Shown here piece after piece: positions 29,222 to 37,727 of a DNA stretch of 64,000 nucleotides. The position numbers and the translations under genes were made by a program. A model generated the notes under the pieces. The model was given only the letters and a program-made list of their open reading frames with translations. It searched no databases and had not been told where the DNA came from. Numbering within the stretch: position 1 is the first letter of the stretch; every line of letters begins with the position of its first letter. This DNA comes from JBGSMX01 sp963790405. GTDB taxonomy: Bacteria > Actinomycetota > Coriobacteriia > Anaerosomatales > JAGXFU01. The stretch spans positions 1 through 64,000 of the forward strand of contig CAWBOJ010000002.1 in NCBI GenBank assembly GCA_963790405.1. Reading direction: 5' to 3'.

Positions 29222-30530
29222 ATGTCTGCTCAGCAAGACCGCATCACTGTGTTCGGGGCAGGCTACGTCGGCCTCGTGTCGGGAGTCTGCCTCGCAAGCG
29301 GCGGTCATCCCGTTACCGTGCTGGACGTCGACGAGACCAAGCTCGATTCGCTCCGCTCTGGACGCTGTCCGTTCTTCGAGCCCGGGCTCGAGGAGCTCAT
29401 GTCCAAGGCCGTGGCCGAAGGCTCACTCCAGTTCGCGCTGGTGGACAGCATCCAAAGCGTCGAGGGCATCGCGATGATCGCCGTGGGCACCCCGGCAACC
29501 TCGACCGGTTCGGCCGACATGCGCTACGTCCGCTCGGTAATCGAACTGCTCGAGCAACGTGCCAAGCCCGGGACCGTCGTGGTCATGAAAAGCACCGTGC
29601 CGCCGGGAACGGGAATCCGCTTCAAGACTCGCCTGGCCGAGTGCGACCTGGCCTACGTCTCCAACCCGGAGTTCCTGCGCGAGGGAAGCGCTGTCACCGA
29701 CTGGTTCGAAACCGATCGCGTGGTTCTCGGCGGTGACGCTGACGCGGTGGAGCGCGTGAAGCTCATCTACGACGACATCCACTCGCCGATTCTCACCTGC
29801 GATGTCACGAGCGCCGAGATGATCAAGTACGCAAGCAACGCGTTTCTCGCCACCAAGATCTCGTTCATCAACGAGATCGCGGTCCTGTGCGACCTTGTCG
29901 GCGCCAGCGTGGACGAGGTCTCGCGCGGTATCGGCATGGACGATCGCATCGGCTCGGCATTCCTGCGCGCGGGCATCGGTTACGGCGGCTCGTGCTTCCC
30001 CAAAGACACGCGCGCGCTCGACTTTCTCGCGACCATCAACGGCTACGACTTCCACCTGCTGCGTGCGGTGATCGAAGTCAACGCACGTGCACGGCTGCTG
30101 CCCGTGCGTGCGCTTCGCGCGGCGTTCGGATCGCTCGAAGGGCGCCGTGTCGCCGTCCTCGGCCTGACTTTCAAGCCCGAGACCGACGACATCCGAGAAG
30201 CCCCCGCAGGCGAGATCGTCGCGCTGTTGCGCGCAGAGGGAGCCGAGGTCATCGGCTACAACCCGATTCCCGTGATATTGCCGGAGCTGTCCGAGACCGC
30301 CGACACGCTCGAAGAGGCGGTGCGCCGGCGCCGAGGCGGTAATCCTTGCGACCGAGTGGGCCGAGATCGTCGACGCCGATTGGCCCGCGCTCGTGCGCTC
30401 CATGGCGGAGAATGCACTGGTGTTCGACGGGCGCAATGCGCTCGACCCGAAGGAGATACGGGCCGCAGGCGGGAACTATATCGGTGTGGGGCGTCCGAAC
30501 GGTGTTGGCGCCAACCACTTCGGCGGGTAA
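29222..30530 (+). CDS. ugd: UDP-glucose 6-dehydrogenase family protein, one frameshift
   Basis: Oxidises UDP-glucose (or a related UDP-hexose) twice with NAD to the uronic acid. The NAD site is RITVFGAGYVGLVSGVCLAS. Conserved blocks are MKSTVPPGTG, YVSNPEFLREGSAV, AEMIKYASNAFLATKISFIN and the catalytic cysteine in GYGGSCFPKDTRALDFL. The C-terminal domain has AVLGLTFKPETDDIREAP. A shift near 30325-30333 is needed to reach GAEAVILATEWAEIVDADWP and VFDGRNALDPKEIRAAG, ending at TAA 30530. About 436 residues. GGAGG lies just before ATG 29222. It likely supplies uronic acid to the surface glycan made by the upstream cluster. Confidence 0.93.
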
Positions 30531-30592
30531 GAAACGCACACAAGCACTCCCGCCGAAACTGCATCGACCCACGATTGCCGGAGGTATCCACG

Positions 30593-31706
30593 GTGAGCGA
30601 TTTCTTCCTGAACGACCCCGCCCTCGAACCAATTGCCGAGCCAAAGTCGCGGCTGGCGAGCGCTTGTCTCGCGAAGACGGCATCGTGCTGTACGAGAGCC
30701 GCGATCTGATCGGCATCGCGCAGACTGGCGGACACGGCGCGACGTCGCATCAACGGCGATCGCGTCTACTTCATGGTCAACCGCCACATCAACCCCACCA
30801 ACATCTGCCGCAACCGCTGCAAGTTCTGCGCGTTCGCCCGCTCCGAGGGCGAAGAGGGCGCATACGAGATGACGCTCGACGCGATCGTGGAGGCGGCCGT
30901 CGAGGGCGCGAACGACGGTGCCTACGAGATCCACATCGTGAGCGGCCTGCACCCCGAGTGGAGCTACGAGTTCTACGTCGACATGGTGCGCAGGGTGCGC
31001 GAAGCCACGCCCAAGCACGTGATCGTGCAGGCGTTCACCGCCGTGGAGATCGAGCACATCGCGATCATGGGCAACAAGACCACGCTCGAAGTACTAGCCG
31101 ACCTCAAAGAGGCCGGGCTCGATGCACTACCCGGCGGCGGTGCCGAGATCTTCCGCGACCGCACCCGCGCGGCCGCTTGGGAGAAGAAGACCAAGTCCGA
31201 GGACTGGCTCCGCATCCACGGCGAAGCGCATTCGCTGGGCATCAAGACCAACTGCACGATGCTCTACGGCCACATCGAGACGGTCGAGGAGCGCGTGGAC
31301 CACCTCATCCGGCTGCGCGAGCAGCAGGACACAGAGCGGCGGCTTCCTCGCCTTCATCCCGCTCGCGTTCCACCCGGCCAACACCGAGCTCGAGGACCTG
31401 CCGGGCACGACCGGCTTCGACGACCTCAAGACGCTCGCGGTCGCGCGGCTCATGCTCGACAACATCCCGCACGTCAAGGCGTTCTGGATCATGGTGGGCC
31501 TCAAGATGGCGCAGCTGTCCACGGTGTTCGGCGTCGACGACATCGACGGCACGGTGGTCGAAGAGAAGATCACGCACATGGCCGGCGCCACCACGCCTGA
31601 AGCACTGTCCAAAGAAGACCTGGTCAACATGATCCGCGAGACCGGTCACGTGCCGGTGGAACGCGACACGCTCTACAACGTGGTGCACATCTACGACGAG
31701 AGCTGA
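30593..31706 (+). CDS. mqnE: aminofutalosine synthase, three frameshifts
   Basis: Radical SAM enzyme of the futalosine menaquinone pathway, joining SAM-derived adenosyl to 3-enolpyruvyl-benzoate to give aminofutalosine. The cluster motif CxxxCxxC reads NICRNRCKFCAFARSEGE. Other family blocks are IHIVSGLHPEWSYEFYVDM, GLDALPGGGAEIF, and the C-terminal HVPVERDTLYNVVHIYDES. Frame shifts near 30640, 30723 and 31330 break the reading although all parts are conserved. GTG at 30593 (VSDFFLNDPALEPIAE) is the start. It is followed by a lipoprotein gene, then mqnA and mqnC. Confidence 0.93.
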
Positions 31707-31723
31707 ACGCGCAACCGGGCGGA

Positions 31724-31746
31724 ACGCTGTCTGACACGGACAGCGT
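31724..31746 (+). terminator. hairpin between mqnE and the lipoprotein gene
   Basis: A perfect 8-bp stem (ACGCTGTC with GACAGCGT) and a 7-base loop lie 18 bases after mqnE. There is no T-tract, and the ribosome site of the next gene (AGGAGG) follows closely. It could be a weak terminator, an attenuator or an mRNA-stabilising hairpin. Confidence 0.4.
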
Positions 31747-31766
31747 CGCGATGAGCAGGAGGAACC

Positions 31767-32417
31767 ATGGCACGCATATCGGGCGGAAGACTGTTTCATC
31801 GGATCGCAGTCCTGCTCGCGCTTGTGATGCTCGCAGGCGCGCTTGCGGGCTGCTCGGACGACACGGCGGACCCGGGCACAGAGGACGAAGCTGCCACACA
31901 AGAGCAGACTGCCGAGCCTGCCGAGGAGCCCGAAGAGCCCATCTACACATCGTGGCAGGTCTACATCAACGACGACGACGAGTTCTCCGAGGGCGATATG
32001 ACCTACACCATCGCGCTCAACTTCACAGCGACCAACCCCACCGGGGACCCGGCAGGCGACTACACCGGCACCGCTACCGCTAGCACCGGCACATCGGGGC
32101 AGGTCAACGGCGTGCAGCTCGATGCCCAGGCGATCGCCCAGAGCGGCAACCTGCAGTTCACACTGGTGGACACCACAGGAGGAGACGCGGTCGCTCCGCT
32201 GACCGATAACGCAGTGGCGCTTTCCGGCACGGGGACCATCACGATGGCGGCCTCCGGCTCGGTCTCGGGTGGCGGGGGCAGCGGCAGCTTCTCGAACACC
32301 TCGAGCCAGCAGATCAGAGTCTCGGTCGAGGGCTCGGTCGCCAGGCTCACGGTCCCGATCAACGGCCACGAGTACAACTTCACCGGCACGTTCAGCGGGA
32401 CGGAGGCTGGTGAGTGA
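31767..32417 (+). CDS. lipoprotein of unknown function inside the mqn cluster
   Basis: 216 residues. Signal peptide followed by lipobox ALAGCSD, then a Glu/Thr/Ala-rich linker and a beta-rich domain with repeats of short Thr/Gly strands. A Gly/Ser run (SVSGGGGSGSFSN) lies near residue 175. No known family is recognised. AGGAGG precedes ATG 31767. Its stop overlaps the GTG of mqnA, so it is firmly part of the menaquinone operon, which is unusual for a surface lipoprotein. Confidence 0.8.
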   Translation: MARISGGRLFHRIAVLLALVMLAGALAGCSDDTADPGTEDEAATQEQTAEPAEEPEEPIYTSWQVYINDDDEFSEGDMTYTIALNFTATNPTGDPAGDYTGTATASTGTSGQVNGVQLDAQAIAQSGNLQFTLVDTTGGDAVAPLTDNAVALSGTGTITMAASGSVSGGGGSGSFSNTSSQQIRVSVEGSVARLTVPINGHEYNFTGTFSGTEAGE

Positions 32418-33247
32418 CCCGCCCCCGCCTGGGCCACATCCAGTTCCTGAACTGCCTGCCGCTCTACTACGGGCTGGTGAAGAACGACGTGCTGCTCGAC
32501 GTCGACCTGGTCAAGGCCGCGCCGCGCGACCTGGCGACCATGCTGCTCGAAGGCGAGCTCGACATCGCCCCGATCCCGAGCATCGAGTACGCACGTCACG
32601 CCGAGGAGTTCGTCTTGCTCCCCGACATCGCGATCTCGAGCGACGGCGAGGTGCAGTCGATTTTGCTGCTCACCAAGGACCCGGTCGAGGGCCTCGACGC
32701 CAAGGTCGTCGCGCTCACGAACACCTCGCGCACCTCGCAGGTGCTCGCGCGCGTGCTGCTCGCGCAACACTGGGACGTGTCCCCCACCTACGTGGAGATG
32801 CCGCCGGACCTGGCGGGCATGATGCGCGAGGCCGACGCGGCTCTGCTGATCGGCGACGACGCGCTGCGCGCATACTGGCAGCCCACGGACCTAATCAAGT
32901 ACGACCTTGGTGCCGAGTGGACGACATGGACCGGCCTACCCATGGTCTATGCGGTCTGGGCCGTGCGTCGCGAGTTCGCCGAAACGCGCCCCGAAGCGGT
33001 GCAAGGCGTCAGCGACGCGCTCAACGACTCGCTGTCGTACTGCCGGTCCCACCTCGACGCAATCTCGGAGTATGCAGCACGTTGGGAATCGTTCCCCGCC
33101 GAGTCGTTCCGATCGTATTTTGATGCGCTTCAGTTCAGGTTCGAGCCCCGCTACCGCGAAGGGCTGCGCCGCTATCTGAACGAAGCGGTAGCTGTCGGTG
33201 AGCTCGACAGCGTCCCGGAAATACGCGTGTTCGCGGGTCCGTCGTGA
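32414..33247 (+). CDS. mqnA: chorismate dehydratase
   Basis: Converts chorismate to 3-enolpyruvyl-benzoate, the first committed step of futalosine-pathway menaquinone synthesis. 277 residues with the periplasmic-binding-protein-like fold of the family. It starts RPRLGHIQFLNCLPLYYGL, with ELDIAPIPSIEYARH, LTNTSRTSQVLARVLL, ALLIGDDALRAYW and WTTWTGLPMVYAVWAVRRE. Start GTG at 32414 overlaps the lipoprotein stop and its own stop overlaps the mqnC GTG, so three genes are translationally linked. Confidence 0.95.
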   Translation: MTRPRLGHIQFLNCLPLYYGLVKNDVLLDVDLVKAAPRDLATMLLEGELDIAPIPSIEYARHAEEFVLLPDIAISSDGEVQSILLLTKDPVEGLDAKVVALTNTSRTSQVLARVLLAQHWDVSPTYVEMPPDLAGMMREADAALLIGDDALRAYWQPTDLIKYDLGAEWTTWTGLPMVYAVWAVRREFAETRPEAVQGVSDALNDSLSYCRSHLDAISEYAARWESFPAESFRSYFDALQFRFEPRYREGLRRYLNEAVAVGELDSVPEIRVFAGPS

Positions 33248-34381
33248 GCCCGGCAGCCGATACCGCCTGCCGCACGCGCACTCGCGCTGGCCGCGGCCAC
33301 CGGTGAGCACCGCCTCACCGACGATGAGGCCGCGCTGCTCCTGTACTCGGCAGATATGCTGGACCTGGGAGCTGCGGCGACTGCCATGCGCGAACGGCTG
33401 CACCCGTCCGGTGACGTGACTTTCATCGTCGACCGCAACGTGAACTACACCAACATCTGCACGAGCAAGTGCCGGTTCTGCGCCTTCTTCCGCGATGTCG
33501 AAGATCCCGACGGCTACGTCATCTCACCCGAGCAGCTCTCGGCCAAGGTCGCCGAGACGCTCGATCTCGAGGGCACGGCGATCCTGCTGCAAGGCGGCAT
33601 GCACCCCGACCTGAAGATCGACTGGTACGAGGAGATGCTGCACTGCCTCAAGACCGAGCACCCCGAGATTCACATCCACGGGTTCGGCCCTCCGGAGATC
33701 GTCCACATCGCGAGGCTCTCGGGCATCAGCGTGCGCGAGACGCTCGAGCGGCTGCGTGCTGCCGGCCTCGACACGCTTCCCGGCGGCGGAGCCGAGATCC
33801 TGTCGGACCGCGTGCGTACCGCTGTCTCGCCGCACAAGGCCACGGCCGATCAGTGGATCGACGTCATGCGCACCGCTCACGAGATCGAGATGTCCACGAC
33901 CGCCACGATGATGTTCGGCGGCACTGAGACGGTCGAGGAACGCATCGAACACCTGCGTCGAGTCCGCGACCTGCAAGACGAGTCGACCGCTGCGGGTCAC
34001 GTGGGCTTCCGCGCGTTCATCCCGTGGTCGTTCCAGCCCACCAACACCCCACTTGCCGAGGACTGGACCGCGACCGGCGGAGACACACCGGAAGCAGCCA
34101 GCGGGTGGGAGTACCTACGGGTTCTCGCCGTCTCGCGCCTCTACCTCGACAACGTCGCCAACGTCCAGGCGTCGTGGGTCACGCAGGGTGCGAAGATCGG
34201 TCAGGTCGCACTCGCGTTCGGCGCGAACGACATGGGATCGACGATGATCGAAGAGAACGTCGTCGCAGCTGCAGGCGTGCGCTTCCGCGTCAACCGCGAA
34301 GAACTCGTCTGGATGATTCGCAGCGCCGGATTCACACCGGTCCAGCGCGACACGCTCTACCGCGAGGTGCGGCGGTTCTAG
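33244..34381 (+). CDS. mqnC: cyclic dehypoxanthinyl futalosine synthase, early frameshift
   Basis: Radical SAM enzyme that cyclises dehypoxanthinyl futalosine, forming the naphthoquinone precursor ring. The cluster motif is NICTSKCRFCAFFRDVED. Other blocks are LQGGMHPDLKIDWYEEML, HGFGPPEIVHIARLSG, GLDTLPGGGAEIL and FIPWSFQPTNTPL. A shift near 33268-33272 separates the GTG start (overlapping mqnA as GTGA) from AATGEHRLTDDEAALLLYSA and the rest. About 378 residues, normal. Its TAG overlaps, on the other strand, the stop of the convergent gene at 34378. Confidence 0.95.
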
Positions 34382-34824
34382 CTGCCCGCGCGTCGCGACC
34401 GCGACCATGCGTAGAGGGTCGCGCCACCCGCAGCGATCAACGCCGCAGCGAAGGTCCGAACCGGTGCGTACCAGCCGCGGAATGCCTCCGGCAACCACCA
34501 CAGGACATACACGAGCGGAACCACGGTCGCAGCCGCCAGGATCTCCCAGCTCAACGGCGGCAGACTAAACGCCCCGTTCGACAGCCAGATGGTGAGTGCC
34601 AGAACGATCGCAGCGGCCAGGACCATGACGAGCAGGTCCGCCACGATCTCGGTGGTGTCGTTGCCGGCAGTCATCGAAGTCACGAGAGGCTGAAAGAGAA
34701 ACTGGATCCCCCCGCCCACCCACATGATCAACACGCCCAGAGCCAGCCCCGAGAGCAGCCCGCCGATTCCCACGCGCGAAGACTCGAGTCCGTCAGACGC
34801 ACTCGCTACCGTCGACCCCTTCAT
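34378..34824 (-). CDS. small four-TM membrane protein of unknown function
   Basis: 148 residues with about four hydrophobic segments (LLSGLALGVLIMWVGGGIQF; IVADLLVMVLAAAIVLALTI; LAAATVVPLVYVLWWLP; FAAALIAAGGATLYAW). ATG 34824 follows GGGGGAG at 5 bases. No family recognised. Its stop codon overlaps that of mqnC on the opposite strand within the palindrome CTAG, so the two genes converge with no spacer. Confidence 0.7.
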   Translation of the reverse strand: MKGSTVASASDGLESSRVGIGGLLSGLALGVLIMWVGGGIQFLFQPLVTSMTAGNDTTEIVADLLVMVLAAAIVLALTIWLSNGAFSLPPLSWEILAAATVVPLVYVLWWLPEAFRGWYAPVRTFAAALIAAGGATLYAWSRSRRAGS

Positions 34825-34908
34825 CGGCTCCCCCGTCCGAGTGTGTGGTGCGCGAAGCTGCACCCCGTTCAGAGGATGGTACCCGGCTGCGACGACTTCT
34901 GTCGCCTC

Positions 34909-35268
34909 TCAGGTCTTGCGGCGCGAGAACGGGTAGAAGGACTCACCCGATGCGGCGAGCTTGTCGAGCCACATCTCCTTGAGCATCGCGAGGTCCTCGG
35001 CAGGGTCGTAGCCGGGATCATCGGGGAGTTCGAGTTCATCGAGCACGCCGATCTCGAACGCGTCGGAACCGAGTTCGTTCCAGTCGCGTTGCAGCTCCTT
35101 GTCCGGATGTGAGCCCGTCTCGAGCTGGAATCGTTGGCTGTTGAGCTTGCCGGGTAGATCGCGACTCATCCCTACCAGCGACTTGCTTTGCCCGATGTTG
35201 CGCACGCGAAACAACCCGGTGGGCCGAGGCGTGCTCTTGTACTCGCGAATGAGCTCCTTGCGATCCAT
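34909..35268 (-). CDS. GIY-YIG nuclease family protein
   Basis: 119 residues. The start ATG at 35268 gives DRKELIREYKSTPRPTGLFR then VRNIGQSKSLVGMSRDLPGK, and ELQRDWNELGSDAFEIGVLD. This matches small stand-alone proteins annotated as GIY-YIG nuclease family in Bacillus and Actinobacteria, where the GIY and YIG positions are degenerate (GLFRV; SLVGMS). Catalytic competence is doubtful and the role unknown. Confidence 0.7.
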   Translation of the reverse strand: MDRKELIREYKSTPRPTGLFRVRNIGQSKSLVGMSRDLPGKLNSQRFQLETGSHPDKELQRDWNELGSDAFEIGVLDELELPDDPGYDPAEDLAMLKEMWLDKLAASGESFYPFSRRKT

Positions 35269-35339
35269 GCTCGCATCCGATCGACTGCGCGTGTGGTTAC
35301 CATCCAGAGAATACCCGACACGCCGCGACCACAGAGCGG

Positions 35340-35597
35340 CTACAGACCCAGAAGCTCCGGAACCGCCATCATGACTCCGCACGCGAGTAGCACGAGTCGC
35401 ATCACCACAGCTGCAGAACCCTCCGGCTCCCAGCCGAACCACGTGGCCGAGGCGTAGGCAGATGCATACTCATCCAAATCGACGCGCGCACGACCATACC
35501 CCGGCAGTGCGATAGTCATCGGCAACACCCACGCACCAAATCCCCATATGGCCAGCATGAACACTCTCTGGCCAGCGGTGTACGCCACCAAATCCAT
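35340..35597 (-). CDS. small membrane protein of unknown function
   Basis: 85 residues, two hydrophobic segments (VFMLAIWGFGAWVLPMTIAL; VMRLVLLACGVMMAVPELL). ATG 35597 has GGGGG 9 bases upstream; an alternative in-frame ATG is 35642. No recognisable family. It is isolated between the GIY-YIG gene and the divergent DUF1566 gene. Confidence 0.5.
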   Translation of the reverse strand: MDLVAYTAGQRVFMLAIWGFGAWVLPMTIALPGYGRARVDLDEYASAYASATWFGWEPEGSAAVVMRLVLLACGVMMAVPELLGL

Positions 35598-35747
35598 GAT
35601 CCCTAACCCCCGGCTAGCGCCCCTCCACCATAGCCTTGTCATTTGTAACGCAGCCGGGGGCGTCTAGGTTGCGCAGGCACGAGATACCCGCGCGGACATC
35701 CTGCGCCCAGGGGTATATGCTCGATCAAGTAGTCCAGCAATGGGGGG

Positions 35748-37058
35748 TTGTCGGTCCTGCTGCCTCGAACTGTCTCATACGCGCTAGGTGCCCTGGTGCT
35801 GTCAGCTGCACTGCTCGCAGGTTGTGCGGGCGGAGCCGAGACGCCGGAGTCCGGAGTCTCAAAGCCCCCCGCCACGAACGCAACCGGGCGGGACTACCCA
35901 ATCGTCGACACCGGCCAGACCACGTCCTACGACGCTGTCGGCTTCGAGATCGATCCCGCTGACGGCGAGACGCCCCTCGGCTGTGATGCGCAGCACGAAG
36001 GCAACCAGCCGTCGTATACAGACAACGACGACGGCACCGTGACCGACAACGTCACCGGACTGATGTGGACGCGCTCCCCCGACCTTGATGACAACGGCAC
36101 GATCGACTTCGCCGACAAGCGCAGCTACAAACAGGCACTCGCATCGGCCGAAGGGTTCATATACATCGGCTACGACGATTGGCGTCTGCCGACCATCAAA
36201 GAGTTGTACTCCCTGATCGATTTTGGCGGCGTCGACCCCAGCGGCAACACGGGAGATGACACATCGGGACTCATCCCCTTCATCGACACTGCGTACTTCG
36301 ATTTCGCCTACGGCGACACAGACGCCGGCGAGCGCATCATCGACGCGCAGTTCGTCACATCGACCAAGTACGCCACCACCGCAGTGGGTGGCGAGGATAC
36401 GGTGTTCGGCGTGAACTTCGCCGACGGACGTATCAAGGGCTACCCGACTGGCCCCATGCCGGGACTCTCGGCCGACAAACGCTTCTACGTGCTGTACGTA
36501 CGAGGCAACTCGGCCTACGGACTCAACAGCTTCGTCGACAATGGCGACGGGACGATCACCGACGAGTCGACAGGGCTGATGTGGACGCAGAACGACAGCG
36601 GCACCGGGATGGATTGGGGGAAAGCGCTTGCGTGGGCCGACCAGATGAACGTCAAGGAGTCGCGGGGCTACAGCGACTGGCGTGTCCCGAACGTGAAGGA
36701 GTTGCAGAGCATCGTCGACTACACGCGTGCTCCTGCGGTATCGAACTCGGCTGCAATCGATCCCGTCTTCAACGTGACACAGATTACCAACGAGATGGAC
36801 GCCCCCGACGCACCCTTCTACTGGAGTTCGACCACGCACGTGAACGACTCGTACATGCCCGGGGCCAACGCCGCCTACCTGGCCTTCGGACGGGCAACGG
36901 GCTACATAAACGGCAGGTGGCTCGACGTTCACGGTGCCGGCGCCCAACGCAGCGACCCGAAGACCGGCGACCCGGCCGACTGGCCGGCAGGCCGTGGCCC
37001 GCAAGGCGACGCGATTCGCATTCACAACTACGTGCGACTCGTGCGAGATGTCGAGTAG
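35748..37058 (+). CDS. DUF1566-repeat lipoprotein
   Basis: About 436 residues. Signal peptide with lipobox LLAGCAGG, then two DUF1566 (Lcl-type) domains. Each has a calcium-loop-like DNDDGTVTDNVTGLMWTR / DNGDGTITDESTGLMWTQ segment and a DWRLPTIKEL / DWRVPNVKEL motif. Such domains occur in secreted and Gram-negative or Gram-positive surface proteins and are thought to be lectin- or fimbrial-like, but function is unproven. The first in-frame start codon is TTG 35748, directly abutting GGGGGG, an unusually short spacing; a non-standard start or a base error nearby is possible. Confidence 0.85.
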   Translation: MSVLLPRTVSYALGALVLSAALLAGCAGGAETPESGVSKPPATNATGRDYPIVDTGQTTSYDAVGFEIDPADGETPLGCDAQHEGNQPSYTDNDDGTVTDNVTGLMWTRSPDLDDNGTIDFADKRSYKQALASAEGFIYIGYDDWRLPTIKELYSLIDFGGVDPSGNTGDDTSGLIPFIDTAYFDFAYGDTDAGERIIDAQFVTSTKYATTAVGGEDTVFGVNFADGRIKGYPTGPMPGLSADKRFYVLYVRGNSAYGLNSFVDNGDGTITDESTGLMWTQNDSGTGMDWGKALAWADQMNVKESRGYSDWRVPNVKELQSIVDYTRAPAVSNSAAIDPVFNVTQITNEMDAPDAPFYWSSTTHVNDSYMPGANAAYLAFGRATGYINGRWLDVHGAGAQRSDPKTGDPADWPAGRGPQGDAIRIHNYVRLVRDVE

Positions 37059-37083
37059 CCTGGTATCGGATGGGGGAATCGGA

Positions 37084-37677
37084 ATGAATCGGCTGCGGGT
37101 GCTCGTCGTCCTGTTCTGCGTCGCACTCTCGTTTGCGCTAGTAGGCTGTACGTCAGCCACCACTGCCAACGATGCCGCGATGACCCCGGAGGAGGAGACC
37201 GCACCCTCAATCCGAGAATCCGCAGTTGCAACGATGGGGGAATGGGCCGAAGCGGTCGCCGTCCTACCCGCCGATGAAGCCTATGTACAGGCCGCACAGC
37301 AGTTCGATTTCACGCTCTACCGGCCCACCTATCTTCCAACCGACTTCACGTACCTCGCAGATGAGAGCCAGATAGGGCCAGACCTCGTAGCAATCGCATA
37401 CGGCAACGGCGATGCACGGCTACTGGTCATCCAGGGCATCTGGGACATCGGCGACGATCCCGACATGACGTTCTCGGAGGGCGGAAAATGGGGCACCCTG
37501 GACGCCAAGTATGTCGACGGCATCGGCTTCGCGTGGGAGGGGCCGGCCTACGGCGACGATGCTGAAGCGGTCTTGGCGCACTCACTCGAACCAGGAGACA
37601 ACGCAGCGGTCATGGGCGTCGGCGTGCCTGCCGAAGAGCTGCGAGGCGTTGCCGAGAGCATGCTCCCCGTGCAGTAG
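37084..37677 (+). CDS. lipoprotein of unknown function
   Basis: 197 residues. MNRLRVLVVLFCVALSFALV is the signal and the lipobox Cys follows in VGCTSA. The mature domain (from about residue 75, FDFTLYRPTYLPTDFTYLAD) resembles DUF4367-like domains that follow anti-sigma or lipoprotein anchors; this is tentative. GGGGGA lies 8 bases before ATG 37084. It follows the DUF1566 gene by 25 bases and probably shares its transcript. Confidence 0.75.
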   Translation: MNRLRVLVVLFCVALSFALVGCTSATTANDAAMTPEEETAPSIRESAVATMGEWAEAVAVLPADEAYVQAAQQFDFTLYRPTYLPTDFTYLADESQIGPDLVAIAYGNGDARLLVIQGIWDIGDDPDMTFSEGGKWGTLDAKYVDGIGFAWEGPAYGDDAEAVLAHSLEPGDNAAVMGVGVPAEELRGVAESMLPVQ

Positions 37678-37727
37678 CCGCCGTTGTTGCCACACATCGA
37701 CCTCACAGTCGTGAGGCCTCGGGGGGC

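Noticed and set aside
33125..33160. tRNA-like T-arm sequence GGTTCGAGCCCCGC
   Set aside because: It lies inside the conserved mqnA coding frame and no acceptor stem or anticodon arm can be built around it.
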